Assembly (NCBI GenBank): GCA_003645915.1
Contig: QNDG01000075.1
Span: forward strand, 1 to 7,023
Source of the DNA: Candidatus Zhuqueibacterota bacterium
Lineage (GTDB): Bacteria > Zhuqueibacterota > QNDG01
Length of the DNA stretch: 7,023 nt
Direction: 5' to 3'
Both the position numbers and the translations under genes were made by a program. Below the pieces are notes generated by a model. The model was not told where the DNA came from, made no database searches, and saw only the letters and a list, made by a program, of their open reading frames with translations. This document shows, piece by piece, positions 1-6,585 of this stretch (position 1 is its first letter; each line of letters begins with the position of its first letter).

Positions 1-65
1 CTCATACCTATTCCGCCTATTCCGACGAAATGAATTCTTCTTGTTCTTCCGAGAAAAGTTTTAAT
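1..65 (-). CDS. murC: UDP-N-acetylmuramate--L-alanine ligase MurC, N-terminal fragment (runs off the window)
   Basis: MurC joins L-alanine to UDP-MurNAc in the cytoplasm using ATP, the first step of stem-peptide assembly. Only about 21 codons are present, cut by the low-coordinate edge. The translation from position 65 is (M)IKTFLGRTRRI-HFVGIGGIGM if the first codon is the ATT at 63-65 with no preceding residue counted as real; the diagnostic part is RRIHFVGIGGIGM, the Rossmann-type glycine-rich segment near the N-terminus of MurC that binds the UDP moiety. The distance from the proposed start to this motif is normal for the family. In this frame there is no ATG, GTG, TTG or CTG between the upstream stop (135-137) and the motif. 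ATT at 63-65 has a perfect AAGGAGG (72-78) with a 6-base spacer, so I place the start there. It lies 29 bases after the receiver gene's stop. The identity is secure; the start codon is an inference. Confidence 0.85.
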   Translation of the reverse strand, partial: MKTFLGRTRRIHFVGIGGIGM

Positions 66-71
66 AACACA

Positions 72-78
72 CCTCCTT
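72..78 (-). promoter_or_regulatory. Strong Shine-Dalgarno for murC, spaced for an ATT start
   Basis: On the minus strand this reads AAGGAGG, continuing TG, so AAGGAGGTG matches the 16S rRNA 3' end over nine bases. It is the strongest ribosome binding site in the window. The spacer TGTGTT (66-71) leads directly to ATT at 63-65. The out-of-frame GTG at 68-70 is only one base from the AAGGAGG core, too close to be used, and its frame does not encode MurC. The site therefore decides the unusual start. Confidence 0.7.
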
Positions 79-94
79 GAAGATATGCAAATTC

Positions 95-481
95 TTAAGC
101 CGCTCTGTTTGCTGATTTTTTCGCTGCCATTTTCTTAACAGCTTTTTTCAACTCCTTCTCATGAAAGGGCTTTGAAACCCAGGAAAGGTCATTTCTCCCC
201 TTCTTAACAGAAAATTTATCCGGATAATCTCCCAGTATAACAACAGGTGTCCCGAATTTGCTGTGAATTTTTTCAATTACACGTCTTGTATCTTCTTCTC
301 CGTTTAAAAAGTAGTCCAGTACTACTATTTCCGGCCTGTAATTTTTAACAAATTTCAGCAGCTGGTCTTTGTTGATTGCACGTCCAAGGATATCAAAACC
401 CCATTCTTTTAAATAAGTTGAGACATCCTCTGCAATGATTGCTTCACTTTCTGCAAGAAGTACTTTAATTTTACTTCTCAT
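95..481 (-). CDS. Stand-alone CheY-like receiver domain protein, partly degenerate
   Basis: This 128-residue protein is a single response-regulator receiver domain with no output domain. It aligns well with the receiver type often attached to PAS or histidine-kinase modules: KVLLAESEAIIAED (6-19) is strand 1 and the acidic pocket, VVLDYFLNGEED (53-64) holds the phospho-acceptor D56, PVVILGDYPD (79-88) is strand 4, and SKPF (103-106) holds the conserved K104. Two usual active-site positions differ: the second pocket acid is S12, and the switch Thr/Ser is G84. Phosphorylation could still occur at D56, but signalling may be altered. After the last helix comes a basic tail (112-128, seven Lys/Arg). 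The ATG at 479-481 is preceded by GAGGGG with a 6-base spacer. The gene lies 33 bases after murG and 29 bases before murC, so it is probably co-transcribed with them. No kinase is visible nearby, and its partner and function are unknown. The domain assignment is confident; the role is not. Confidence 0.85.
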   Translation of the reverse strand: MRSKIKVLLAESEAIIAEDVSTYLKEWGFDILGRAINKDQLLKFVKNYRPEIVVLDYFLNGEEDTRRVIEKIHSKFGTPVVILGDYPDKFSVKKGRNDLSWVSKPFHEKELKKAVKKMAAKKSANRAA

Positions 482-487
482 TTTACA

Positions 488-493
488 CCCCTC
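488..493 (-). promoter_or_regulatory. Ribosome binding site of the receiver gene
   Basis: The minus strand reads AAAGAGGGGTGTAAA before the ATG at 479-481. GAGGGG is a good though imperfect Shine-Dalgarno with a 6-base spacer, and it supports that ATG as the start. Confidence 0.6.
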
Positions 494-500
494 TTTGTTT

Positions 501-528
501 ATTATAACAAAACATTATCTTTTCTTAA
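501..528 (-). promoter_or_regulatory. Possible sigma-70 type promoter in front of the receiver gene
   Basis: On the minus strand a perfect TATAAT (501-506) lies in the murG-receiver gap, with TTAAGA (523-528) sixteen bases upstream, matching TTGACA at four of six positions. Transcription would begin near 494, giving a leader of only about 12 bases that contains the Shine-Dalgarno. The -35 box falls in the last bases around the murG stop. Chance matches to TATAAT are common in AT-rich DNA, and the sigma consensus of this organism is unknown, so this is tentative. Confidence 0.3.
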
Positions 529-1615
529 GTACATTTAAAATATCATCGGCAATGATTCCCGCTGCACCCGGTTTTCCAAGGTTTCCGGATTTCTCCGACA
601 TAGACTTCAATTTCTCCGGATCATTAACAATAGAATCAAGAAGAGAAATCAATTTCCCGGGCACCACTTCTTTTTCGGTAATCATATATGCAGCACCTTT
701 TTGATACAACAGCTCGGCATTTTTTTGCTGATGATTGTCTGCAGCTCTTGCAAAAGGTATAAAAACCGCAGGAATCCCCAGTCGTGTCAGCTCCGCTATT
801 GTTGTTGCACCTGATCTGCACACAGCAAGATCACAGGCTCCGTATGCTGCTGCCATATTTTTAATAAAAGGCACAATATGTATGTTACTGTACTTGACAT
901 CTTTTCTCAATTCTTCCGCCCATCTCGGCCCTGTTGCCCATAATATTTGTAAATTTTGTTTTTTTGATAATTCGCCAGCACATTTTTTAATTAAATTATT
1001 AATAAACAAAGATCCCTGACTTCCTCCGAAAACAAAAACTGTTTTTTTATCAGGATCAAGATTTAAAAATCTGCAGGCTTCCTTTTTATCATACTTACCC
1101 AGATCATCCCTTGTGGGATTTCCCGTGACAATTTTTCGGGTCTTTTTACTTATATATTTTTCCGTTTCAGCGTAACTCAGATAAACAGTATTTGCTTTTG
1201 AACTCATACTCTTTGTTACAAGCCCCGGTTTAATATTCTGCTCCTGAAGAAAAACAGGAATTCTCATCATATACGCTGCCATAAGAACGGGCCAGCTTGC
1301 ATAACCTCCGGTTCCTATAACTGCATGGGGTTTAAACCCAAGTATAATAAAAGTTGACTGAAGAAACGAAACTGCCATTTTTAACGGGAAAAGAATATTT
1401 TTAAAAAGTCTTCCTCTTGCAATTCCGCTTATCCATACATGTTTCAGATTATACCCAAGGTCAGGAATAACTGTTGATTCAATTCCTTTTTTCGTACCCA
1501 CAAAAAGCAGGCTGCACCTGTGTTTTTTCTCAAGGTTTTTTGCAACAGCAACTGCAGGATACAGATGTCCGCCTGTTCCTCCTCCTGAAAAAATAATTTT
1601 CAGCTGCCTAATCAA
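515..1615 (-). CDS. murG: UDP-GlcNAc:lipid I N-acetylglucosaminyltransferase MurG
   Basis: MurG is a GT28-family peripheral membrane enzyme. It transfers GlcNAc from UDP-GlcNAc to lipid I on the inner leaflet of the cytoplasmic membrane, giving lipid II. The 366 residues match the family length. Visible motifs in order are SGGGTGGHLYPA (10-21, first glycine loop with H17), GTGGYASWP (101-109), QEQN (124-127), GNPTR (165-169), FGGSQG (196-201, third glycine loop) and CRSGATTIAE (266-275) followed by HQQKNA (295-300), which bind the uracil, ribose and sugar of the donor. The N-domain and C-domain are both complete. The start is TTG (1613-1615): the codon two upstream in this frame is a TAG, and GGGAG (1623-1627) lies 7 bases before the TTG. 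The TTG overlaps the ftsW stop as TTGA, so translation is likely coupled to ftsW. Confidence 0.97.
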   Translation of the reverse strand: MIRQLKIIFSGGGTGGHLYPAVAVAKNLEKKHRCSLLFVGTKKGIESTVIPDLGYNLKHVWISGIARGRLFKNILFPLKMAVSFLQSTFIILGFKPHAVIGTGGYASWPVLMAAYMMRIPVFLQEQNIKPGLVTKSMSSKANTVYLSYAETEKYISKKTRKIVTGNPTRDDLGKYDKKEACRFLNLDPDKKTVFVFGGSQGSLFINNLIKKCAGELSKKQNLQILWATGPRWAEELRKDVKYSNIHIVPFIKNMAAAYGACDLAVCRSGATTIAELTRLGIPAVFIPFARAADNHQQKNAELLYQKGAAYMITEKEVVPGKLISLLDSIVNDPEKLKSMSEKSGNLGKPGAAGIIADDILNVLKKR

Positions 1616-2733
1616 CTGCTAACTCCCATAAAACCTATTTGTGTTCCTGAACTCTTTTTGGATATGTTAAGTAAAATACCAATCCCTATTAAATGTACAA
1701 TCAGAGATGAGCCGCCGTAACTTAAAAACGGGAACGGCAGTCCTGTTGTCGGCAGAAGATTTACCACAACACCTGCATTGACAAGAGCGTTTATTAAGAT
1801 CATTGCGGATATCCCGCCTGCAAGCATAAAACCGTAATTATCGGGAGCATTAATTGCAATATGAATCCCTCTCCACATTACTATGATCAAAAGAAGAAAC
1901 AAAAATACAAGCCCTATAAATCCCATCTCCTCGCCGTAACTTGCCAGAACAAAATCCGAAAAAGGTTCCGGCAGAAAAAACAGCTTCTGTTTTCCTGCAC
2001 CGTATCCCACACCTGCAAATCCGCCGTGCGCAAGACCAATAATTGACTGTTTAACCTGATAACTCATCTGGCCGCTGCTGAACACAGAATTCCAGAAATC
2101 TTTAAAGCGCTGAAGCTGATAAGGAAAAATCAGAAAGCCTGTAATCACAAAAGGTATTGGGACAGATGCCAGGAGGGCCATCTTCTTTAAAGGCACGCCT
2201 CCGATAAAATACATTGTCAAGCCTATAAAAAACATAACAAGAGAGGTTCCCAGATCAGGTTCAAGGAATACAAGTCCAACAATTGCAATAAAAATTATGT
2301 AGTGGACAATTAATGTGTCTCTGTCCTCAATAATTCGCGGACGCTTCTTTGAAAAAAGAGCCGACATATAACAAATAAGAATCAGTTTCATAAATTCCGA
2401 AGGTTGAAATCCAATACCTACAAGCGATAGAGTACGCCTGCTTCCATTGACTTTTGGTCCGGAAAAAACCATTAAAAGGAAAATAACAAATAAGAGCAGA
2501 GTAAAAGGAGTAATAACCTTTATATATTTATAATCAATATTATATGCAATTATCATAAACACCGCTGCCATAATAACTTTTATCAGATGCATTCTTATAA
2601 ACAAAAAAGCGTCGTTGTATTCTTCCGCCCCTCTGAACGAGCTTGCGCTGTAAATTGATAGAACACCAATCATTACAAGAATTATTACAACTGCAAGAAG
2701 AATTATGTCCGGTGATCCTTTTTTTGCCATCAT
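1612..2733 (-). CDS. ftsW: SEDS-family septal peptidoglycan polymerase FtsW
   Basis: FtsW polymerises lipid II into glycan strands at the division septum, together with its class B PBP partner FtsI, whose gene usually lies upstream of murE and is outside this window. The 373-residue protein is strongly hydrophobic, with about ten membrane segments starting at residue 10. Diagnostic SEDS blocks are NGSRRTLSLVGIGFQPSEF (96-114), FLEPDLGTS (156-164), YQVKQSIIGLAHGGFAGVGY (225-244), LPEPFSDF (254-261) and GLPFPFLSYGGSS (331-343). D260 corresponds to the essential aspartate of SEDS polymerases, and EE (268-269) follows as usual. Position among the mur genes favours FtsW over the homologous RodA. 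The cytoplasmic C-terminal tail is short (about 16 residues). The first of two tandem ATGs (2731-2733) overlaps the murD stop as ATGA, with AGGA ten bases upstream; the second ATG is equally possible and would shorten the protein by one residue. Confidence 0.96.
   Translation of the reverse strand: MMAKKGSPDIILLAVVIILVMIGVLSIYSASSFRGAEEYNDAFLFIRMHLIKVIMAAVFMIIAYNIDYKYIKVITPFTLLLFVIFLLMVFSGPKVNGSRRTLSLVGIGFQPSEFMKLILICYMSALFSKKRPRIIEDRDTLIVHYIIFIAIVGLVFLEPDLGTSLVMFFIGLTMYFIGGVPLKKMALLASVPIPFVITGFLIFPYQLQRFKDFWNSVFSSGQMSYQVKQSIIGLAHGGFAGVGYGAGKQKLFFLPEPFSDFVLASYGEEMGFIGLVFLFLLLIIVMWRGIHIAINAPDNYGFMLAGGISAMILINALVNAGVVVNLLPTTGLPFPFLSYGGSSLIVHLIGIGILLNISKKSSGTQIGFMGVSS
1623..1627 (-). promoter_or_regulatory. 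Ribosome binding site deciding the TTG start of murG
   Basis: GGGAG on the minus strand, inside the last codons of ftsW, is followed by the 7-base spacer TTAGCAG and then TTG (1613-1615). The TAG within that spacer is in the murG frame, so no upstream start is possible. Confidence 0.6.
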
Positions 2734-4085
2734 AGTTCAATTTTCCTGAATAGAGTTCTGAAAACATCTCCCCTGTGTTCAAAATTCTCAAACATATCAA
2801 AACTGGCACACGCTGGTGATAAAAGCACAACATCTCCGTGCTCTGCACTTTTTGAGGCCTTGTTAACAGCATCCTGCATAGTTGATGCTCTGTAAATATC
2901 TGTAACATCATTAAGAGCTCTTTCAATTTTCTGCGCTGCCTCGCCTATTACGATAAGCTCTTTCACATGCTTTTTGACCGGCTCTTTTAAAAGCGTAAAA
3001 TCAGAGTCTTTATCCCTTCCTCCTGCTATAAGTACAACAGGTTCGGAAAAACTGTTAAGTGCATAAATTACAGAATCAACATTTGTGGCCTTGGAATCAT
3101 TATACCATTTTACACCATTTACTTCCCCTATAAATTCCATCCTGTGCTGCAGCCCTTTAAAAGTTTTTAATGCTGACTCAACTGCTGCAGGTTCAACCTT
3201 ATTTACCAACGCTGCAAGAGAAGCGGCAATAGCATTTAAAACATTGTGTTCGCCTTTAATTCCAAGTTCATTTATATGCAAAAGAGAATATTTTTCTTCA
3301 TTGATAATACAGGTCAGAATTCCATCCTCAACAAAACCTGCTCTTTTTTCTTTGTTTTTTAAGCCGAATTCAAACTTATTACCTGAACAATCTGACATCA
3401 ATTTATTAACGATCTGACTATCTCCGTAATAAATGGCAGCATCATCCCTTGTTTGGTTTTTAAAAAGCAATGCTTTTAATCTTCCGTATTCCTCCATAGT
3501 TCCGTGCCTGTTAAGATGATCAGGCGTTAGGTTTAAAAAAATTCCCGTATCAGGTTTAAATCTGTCAACAGCCTCAAGCTGAAAACTGCTTACCTCCACT
3601 ACAGCATAATCGTTTTGTGTAATTTTATCTGCTACACTTGACAGAGGAGTACCAATATTGCCTGCAACATAAGCATCGAGCCCTGCAGACTTCAGAATCT
3701 CTCCTGTCAGACTGGTTACAGTTGACTTTCCGTTTGAACCTGTTACTGCAATTATTTTCCCTTTTATGAACCATGACGCAACTTCCAGTTCACTGTAAAC
3801 AGGTATATTTCTCTCTTTAAAATTCACTGCAATATCACTGTTTATTGAAATTCCCGGACTTATAACGCAGAAATCACAATTAAACACTCTTGAGGAATGA
3901 CCGCCGAATTCCGCAGTAATACCTGAATTCTTTAAAACTGAGGCTGCACTTTCCATTTCTTTCTCTTTGGCAAGCTCACTTACAAACACATCCGCGCCGC
4001 GGTTTTTAAGCAGTTTCGCCGCAGCAATACCGCTTCTGCTTGCGCCCAGAATTGAAATCTTCAAATTTTTAACATTTCCCTGCAT
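2730..4085 (-). CDS. murD: UDP-N-acetylmuramoyl-L-alanine--D-glutamate ligase MurD
   Basis: MurD adds D-glutamate to UDP-MurNAc-L-Ala in the cytoplasm with ATP hydrolysis. The 451 residues are the usual length. The three Mur-ligase domains are visible: an N-terminal Rossmann-like domain with SILGASRSGIAAAKLL (11-26), a central ATPase domain with the P-loop TGSNGKST (115-122), GNIGTPL (142-148), VVEVSSFQLE (162-171, Mg ligand E164), TPDHLNRHG (187-195, Mg ligand H190) and the presumed carbamylated K204, and a C-terminal domain with HRMEFIG (314-320), WYNDSKATN (327-335), IAGGRDKDSDF (353-363) and SPACASFDMF (423-432). One small variation is Asn192, where Asp is usual in the HLDRHG block. The ATG (4083-4085) lies two bases after the mraY stop, with AAGG about ten bases upstream; the end overlaps ftsW by four bases. 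Confidence 0.97.
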   Translation of the reverse strand: MQGNVKNLKISILGASRSGIAAAKLLKNRGADVFVSELAKEKEMESAASVLKNSGITAEFGGHSSRVFNCDFCVISPGISINSDIAVNFKERNIPVYSELEVASWFIKGKIIAVTGSNGKSTVTSLTGEILKSAGLDAYVAGNIGTPLSSVADKITQNDYAVVEVSSFQLEAVDRFKPDTGIFLNLTPDHLNRHGTMEEYGRLKALLFKNQTRDDAAIYYGDSQIVNKLMSDCSGNKFEFGLKNKEKRAGFVEDGILTCIINEEKYSLLHINELGIKGEHNVLNAIAASLAALVNKVEPAAVESALKTFKGLQHRMEFIGEVNGVKWYNDSKATNVDSVIYALNSFSEPVVLIAGGRDKDSDFTLLKEPVKKHVKELIVIGEAAQKIERALNDVTDIYRASTMQDAVNKASKSAEHGDVVLLSPACASFDMFENFEHRGDVFRTLFRKIEL

Positions 4086-4087
4086 AT

Positions 4088-5200
4088 TTATCTTACCTTA
4101 AACGTACTCAAACTTAAAAGCGCCAGAAGAATTCCGATTATCCAGAATCTTACAACAATTTTTTCTTCGGGCCATCCCATAAGCTCAAAATGGTGGTGCA
4201 GAGGTGCCATTTTAAATATTCTTTTGCCCCTTATTTTAAAAGATGTTACCTGCAGTATCACAGAGAGGCTTTCCGCCACAAAAACACCACCGATCAGAAT
4301 CAGAATCAGCTCTTTCTTTAAAATTACAGCCATTGTACCCAGTGCGCTGCCAAGAGCAAGAGCTCCTGTATCTCCCATAAATACTGTAGCAGGGTGGCTG
4401 TTAAACCACAAGAATCCCAGAGAAGCTCCTATGAGAGCAGAGCAGTAAATTGTAAGTTCTCCGGCATTTTTAAGATACAGAACATTTAAATAATCGCTGA
4501 AATCCACTCTTCCCGTAATGTAGCTTAACCCTGCCCATGCAGTAGCTGCTATTCCCACAAGCCCTATTGCCAGACCGTCCAGACCGTCTGTAAGATTAAC
4601 CGCATTGGAAGTTCCTGTGATAACCAGGATTACAACGGGGATATAAAACCAGCCGAAATTTATAAGAAGATTTTTAAAAAACGGAACGCTTGTAAACCAG
4701 CTTATATTTACAACCTGCCCGCTTAATCCTGCACTTGAATATTCCGATGAAAAAGTTACAACCAGACCTACTACCAGGCCAAGAATAATCTGTCCCAGGA
4801 GTTTGTATCTTCCTATAAGGCCCTTGGGCATCTTTTTTACAACTTTAAGATAGTCGTCAAAAAAGCCAACCAACCCCATCCAGATTGTTGACATTACCAT
4901 TAACTGTATGTACATATTATTCAGTTTTGCAAACAGGAGAACAGGCAGAATTACGGCAATAAGAATAATTATACCTCCCATAGACACAGTGCCCTGTTTC
5001 TGTTTGTGGGAATCAGGAGTTTCAGCGCGAATAACCTCTTTAAACTGTTTCTTGCGCAGCCACTTTATGATATATGGACCTACAATAAAAGTAACCAGAA
5101 GAGCAGTTACTGCAGCTGCTGCAGAACGGAATGTTATATATCCCAGAAGATTAAAGCCAATAAATTTATCTCTGAGGGGATATAACAGATGATATAGCAT
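4088..5200 (-). CDS. mraY: Phospho-N-acetylmuramoyl-pentapeptide-transferase MraY
   Basis: MraY is an integral membrane enzyme. It transfers phospho-MurNAc-pentapeptide from the UDP precursor to undecaprenyl phosphate, forming lipid I and releasing UMP. The 370 residues contain about ten hydrophobic helices. Signature positions are TVSMGG (71-76), the Mg-binding FFDDYLKVVKKMPKGL (113-128, D115 and D116), NAVNLTDGLDGLAIG (199-213), NSHPATVFMGDTGALALG (267-284, with D277) and the cytoplasmic histidine loop PLHHHFELMGWPE (333-345). All usual catalytic residues are present. The ATG (5198-5200) shares one base with the murF stop (TAATG), and a weak GGGG (5207-5210) lies six bases upstream, which favours re-initiation by ribosomes finishing murF. 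I see nothing unusual in the protein. Confidence 0.98.
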   Translation of the reverse strand: MLYHLLYPLRDKFIGFNLLGYITFRSAAAAVTALLVTFIVGPYIIKWLRKKQFKEVIRAETPDSHKQKQGTVSMGGIIILIAVILPVLLFAKLNNMYIQLMVMSTIWMGLVGFFDDYLKVVKKMPKGLIGRYKLLGQIILGLVVGLVVTFSSEYSSAGLSGQVVNISWFTSVPFFKNLLINFGWFYIPVVILVITGTSNAVNLTDGLDGLAIGLVGIAATAWAGLSYITGRVDFSDYLNVLYLKNAGELTIYCSALIGASLGFLWFNSHPATVFMGDTGALALGSALGTMAVILKKELILILIGGVFVAESLSVILQVTSFKIRGKRIFKMAPLHHHFELMGWPEEKIVVRFWIIGILLALLSLSTFKVR

Positions 5201-6585
5201 TATTTACCCCAATCTTTTAATTTACGCAAGGTTACAAGAGCCTGCGAAGCTCTTTCCATTTGCATACCTCTACTGCCTTTTATAAGAACCGTATCTCCCC
5301 GCTTAATAAATTTTATTAACGAAGAAATAAGATCTTCCATAGACTCAAAATGCTCTGCAAACTGTATATTCGATTTTACTGCAGCCTGATAAGTATGAAC
5401 CATATCTTTTCCTATGCAGAAAAGTGCGGAGAAATTATATTTTTTAAGCTTCTCACCTACTACCTCATGTTCTGCTTTGCTGAATCGGCCCAGCTCAAAC
5501 ATATCTCCCAAAACCGCAATAAGCCTTGAATGGCCTGCAGCAATATTGCTTGCTGCTCTGAATGCAGCCTCCATTGAATCAGGATTGGCATTGTACGTAT
5601 CATTTATCAAAGTAAATGGCTCTTTAAGTAAAATTTCGGATCTGTTCTGCACAGACCGGAAATTTTCCAGAGCACTTTTTATTTTATCCATCGGAACATT
5701 AAAATTAACACCTACAGCAATGGCTGCCATAGCATTGTAAAGATTGTGCGTACCCGGCATGTAGAGGGATATTCTGGTTTTGTTAATCATCATTTCCATA
5801 CCAGTATCTTTTATTTTACCGCTGTTTTCAGGCCTTATACTGCATTCTTGTGAAAATCCGAAAAAAACGATTTTAACCTTTTTGGGTTTTAACAGTCTGA
5901 GTTTCGGATCATCTCCGTTTAAAAAAACAGTGCTTCCTTCAGGCAGAGAGTCAATAAGTTCGGTCTTTGCTTTCAGGATATTTTCTTCTGACCCGAAAAA
6001 ACCTATGTGTCCCTTGCCTATATTCGTAATAATCCCGAAAGAAGGTAATGCTGTTCTGCACAGATTTCTTATTTCTCCTGTATGATTTGCACCAAGTTCC
6101 AGCACTCCGAAATCAGCATTTTCTTCCCATGACAATATTGATAAAGGCACTCCGATATGATTATTGAGATTGCCCCCTGTTTTTTCAACTCTGTATTTTT
6201 CTGACAAAACAGCTGCAACCATCTCTTTTGTTGTTGTCTTTCCGTTAGATCCTGTAATGCCGATAACAGGAAACCGGAGTTTTTTTCTGTAATATCCTGC
6301 AATTTTATTTAATGCATCAATTGTATCATCAACTCTGAAAATCTCTGCTGACGCGTCCAGTTTAAGCCTGATATCACGACTTACAACAGCCCCGATACAT
6401 CCTTTTGACAGCGCCTGATCAACAAAATCGTGCCCGTCAAATTTTTCACCTTTTACTGCAACAAAGAGAGCTCCGGGTAAAACTTTTCTGGAATCAATCA
6501 CAATTGATTCAACGGTTTTACCGGTTCTGCCCGTGCTTACAGGCCGGCTTAAAACAGTGCCTATTTCTTTAAGAGTCAGATCCAT
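5200..6585 (-). CDS. murF: UDP-N-acetylmuramoyl-tripeptide--D-alanyl-D-alanine ligase MurF
   Basis: MurF adds the D-Ala-D-Ala dipeptide to the UDP-MurNAc-tripeptide, completing the cytoplasmic pentapeptide precursor. The 461 residues match the family. The N-terminal domain has DSRKVLPGALFVAVKG (31-46). The central ATPase domain has the P-loop GSNGKTTTKE (112-121), NLNNHIGVPL (139-148), LELGANHTGEI (162-172, E163), GKGHIGFFGS (190-199, H193) and the presumed carbamylated K207. The C-terminal domain has HNLYNAMAA (280-288), INDTYNANPDSM (327-338), VLGDMFELG (358-366) and KGSRGMQMER (436-445). The block usually read as AHLExFGS is here GHIGFFGS, a mild deviation. The ATG (6583-6585) lies inside the 3' end of murE, with a 17-base overlap and a modest GAGAG (6590-6594) just upstream. 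The stop shares a base with the mraY start. Confidence 0.97.
   Translation of the reverse strand: MDLTLKEIGTVLSRPVSTGRTGKTVESIVIDSRKVLPGALFVAVKGEKFDGHDFVDQALSKGCIGAVVSRDIRLKLDASAEIFRVDDTIDALNKIAGYYRKKLRFPVIGITGSNGKTTTKEMVAAVLSEKYRVEKTGGNLNNHIGVPLSILSWEENADFGVLELGANHTGEIRNLCRTALPSFGIITNIGKGHIGFFGSEENILKAKTELIDSLPEGSTVFLNGDDPKLRLLKPKKVKIVFFGFSQECSIRPENSGKIKDTGMEMMINKTRISLYMPGTHNLYNAMAAIAVGVNFNVPMDKIKSALENFRSVQNRSEILLKEPFTLINDTYNANPDSMEAAFRAASNIAAGHSRLIAVLGDMFELGRFSKAEHEVVGEKLKKYNFSALFCIGKDMVHTYQAAVKSNIQFAEHFESMEDLISSLIKFIKRGDTVLIKGSRGMQMERASQALVTLRKLKDWGK

Noticed and set aside
66..94. Terminator or riboswitch in the receiver-murC gap
   Set aside because: The gap is 29 bases, has no stable inverted repeat with a T-run, and is filled by the murC ribosome binding site.
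93..137. Possible frameshifted fusion of the receiver to MurC, since the murC frame is open back to 135-137 and an A6 run (116-121) lies in the overlap
   Set aside because: The receiver has its own stop and murC has a perfect Shine-Dalgarno between them with good spacing for ATT. An ATT start is simpler than programmed slippage; no clear slippery heptamer with a downstream structure is seen.
435..704. Plus-strand open frame across the murG-receiver junction
   Set aside because: It is antisense to two well-identified genes, has no family motif, and its composition is that of a complement-strand shadow.
735..1019. Plus-strand open frame opposite murG
   Set aside because: It is fully antisense to conserved MurG motifs and has no recognisable domain or ribosome site.
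2540..2926. Minus-strand frame of 128 codons spanning the ftsW-murD junction
   Set aside because: It is an alternative frame over two intact genes, with composition unlike a folded protein (runs of Asn, Ser and Cys) and no motif.
3085..3417. Plus-strand open frame of 110 codons opposite murD
   Set aside because: It lies wholly inside murD on the other strand and encodes no recognisable domain.
5414..5740. Plus-strand open frame opposite murF
   Set aside because: It is antisense to conserved MurF C-terminal motifs and shows no support of its own.
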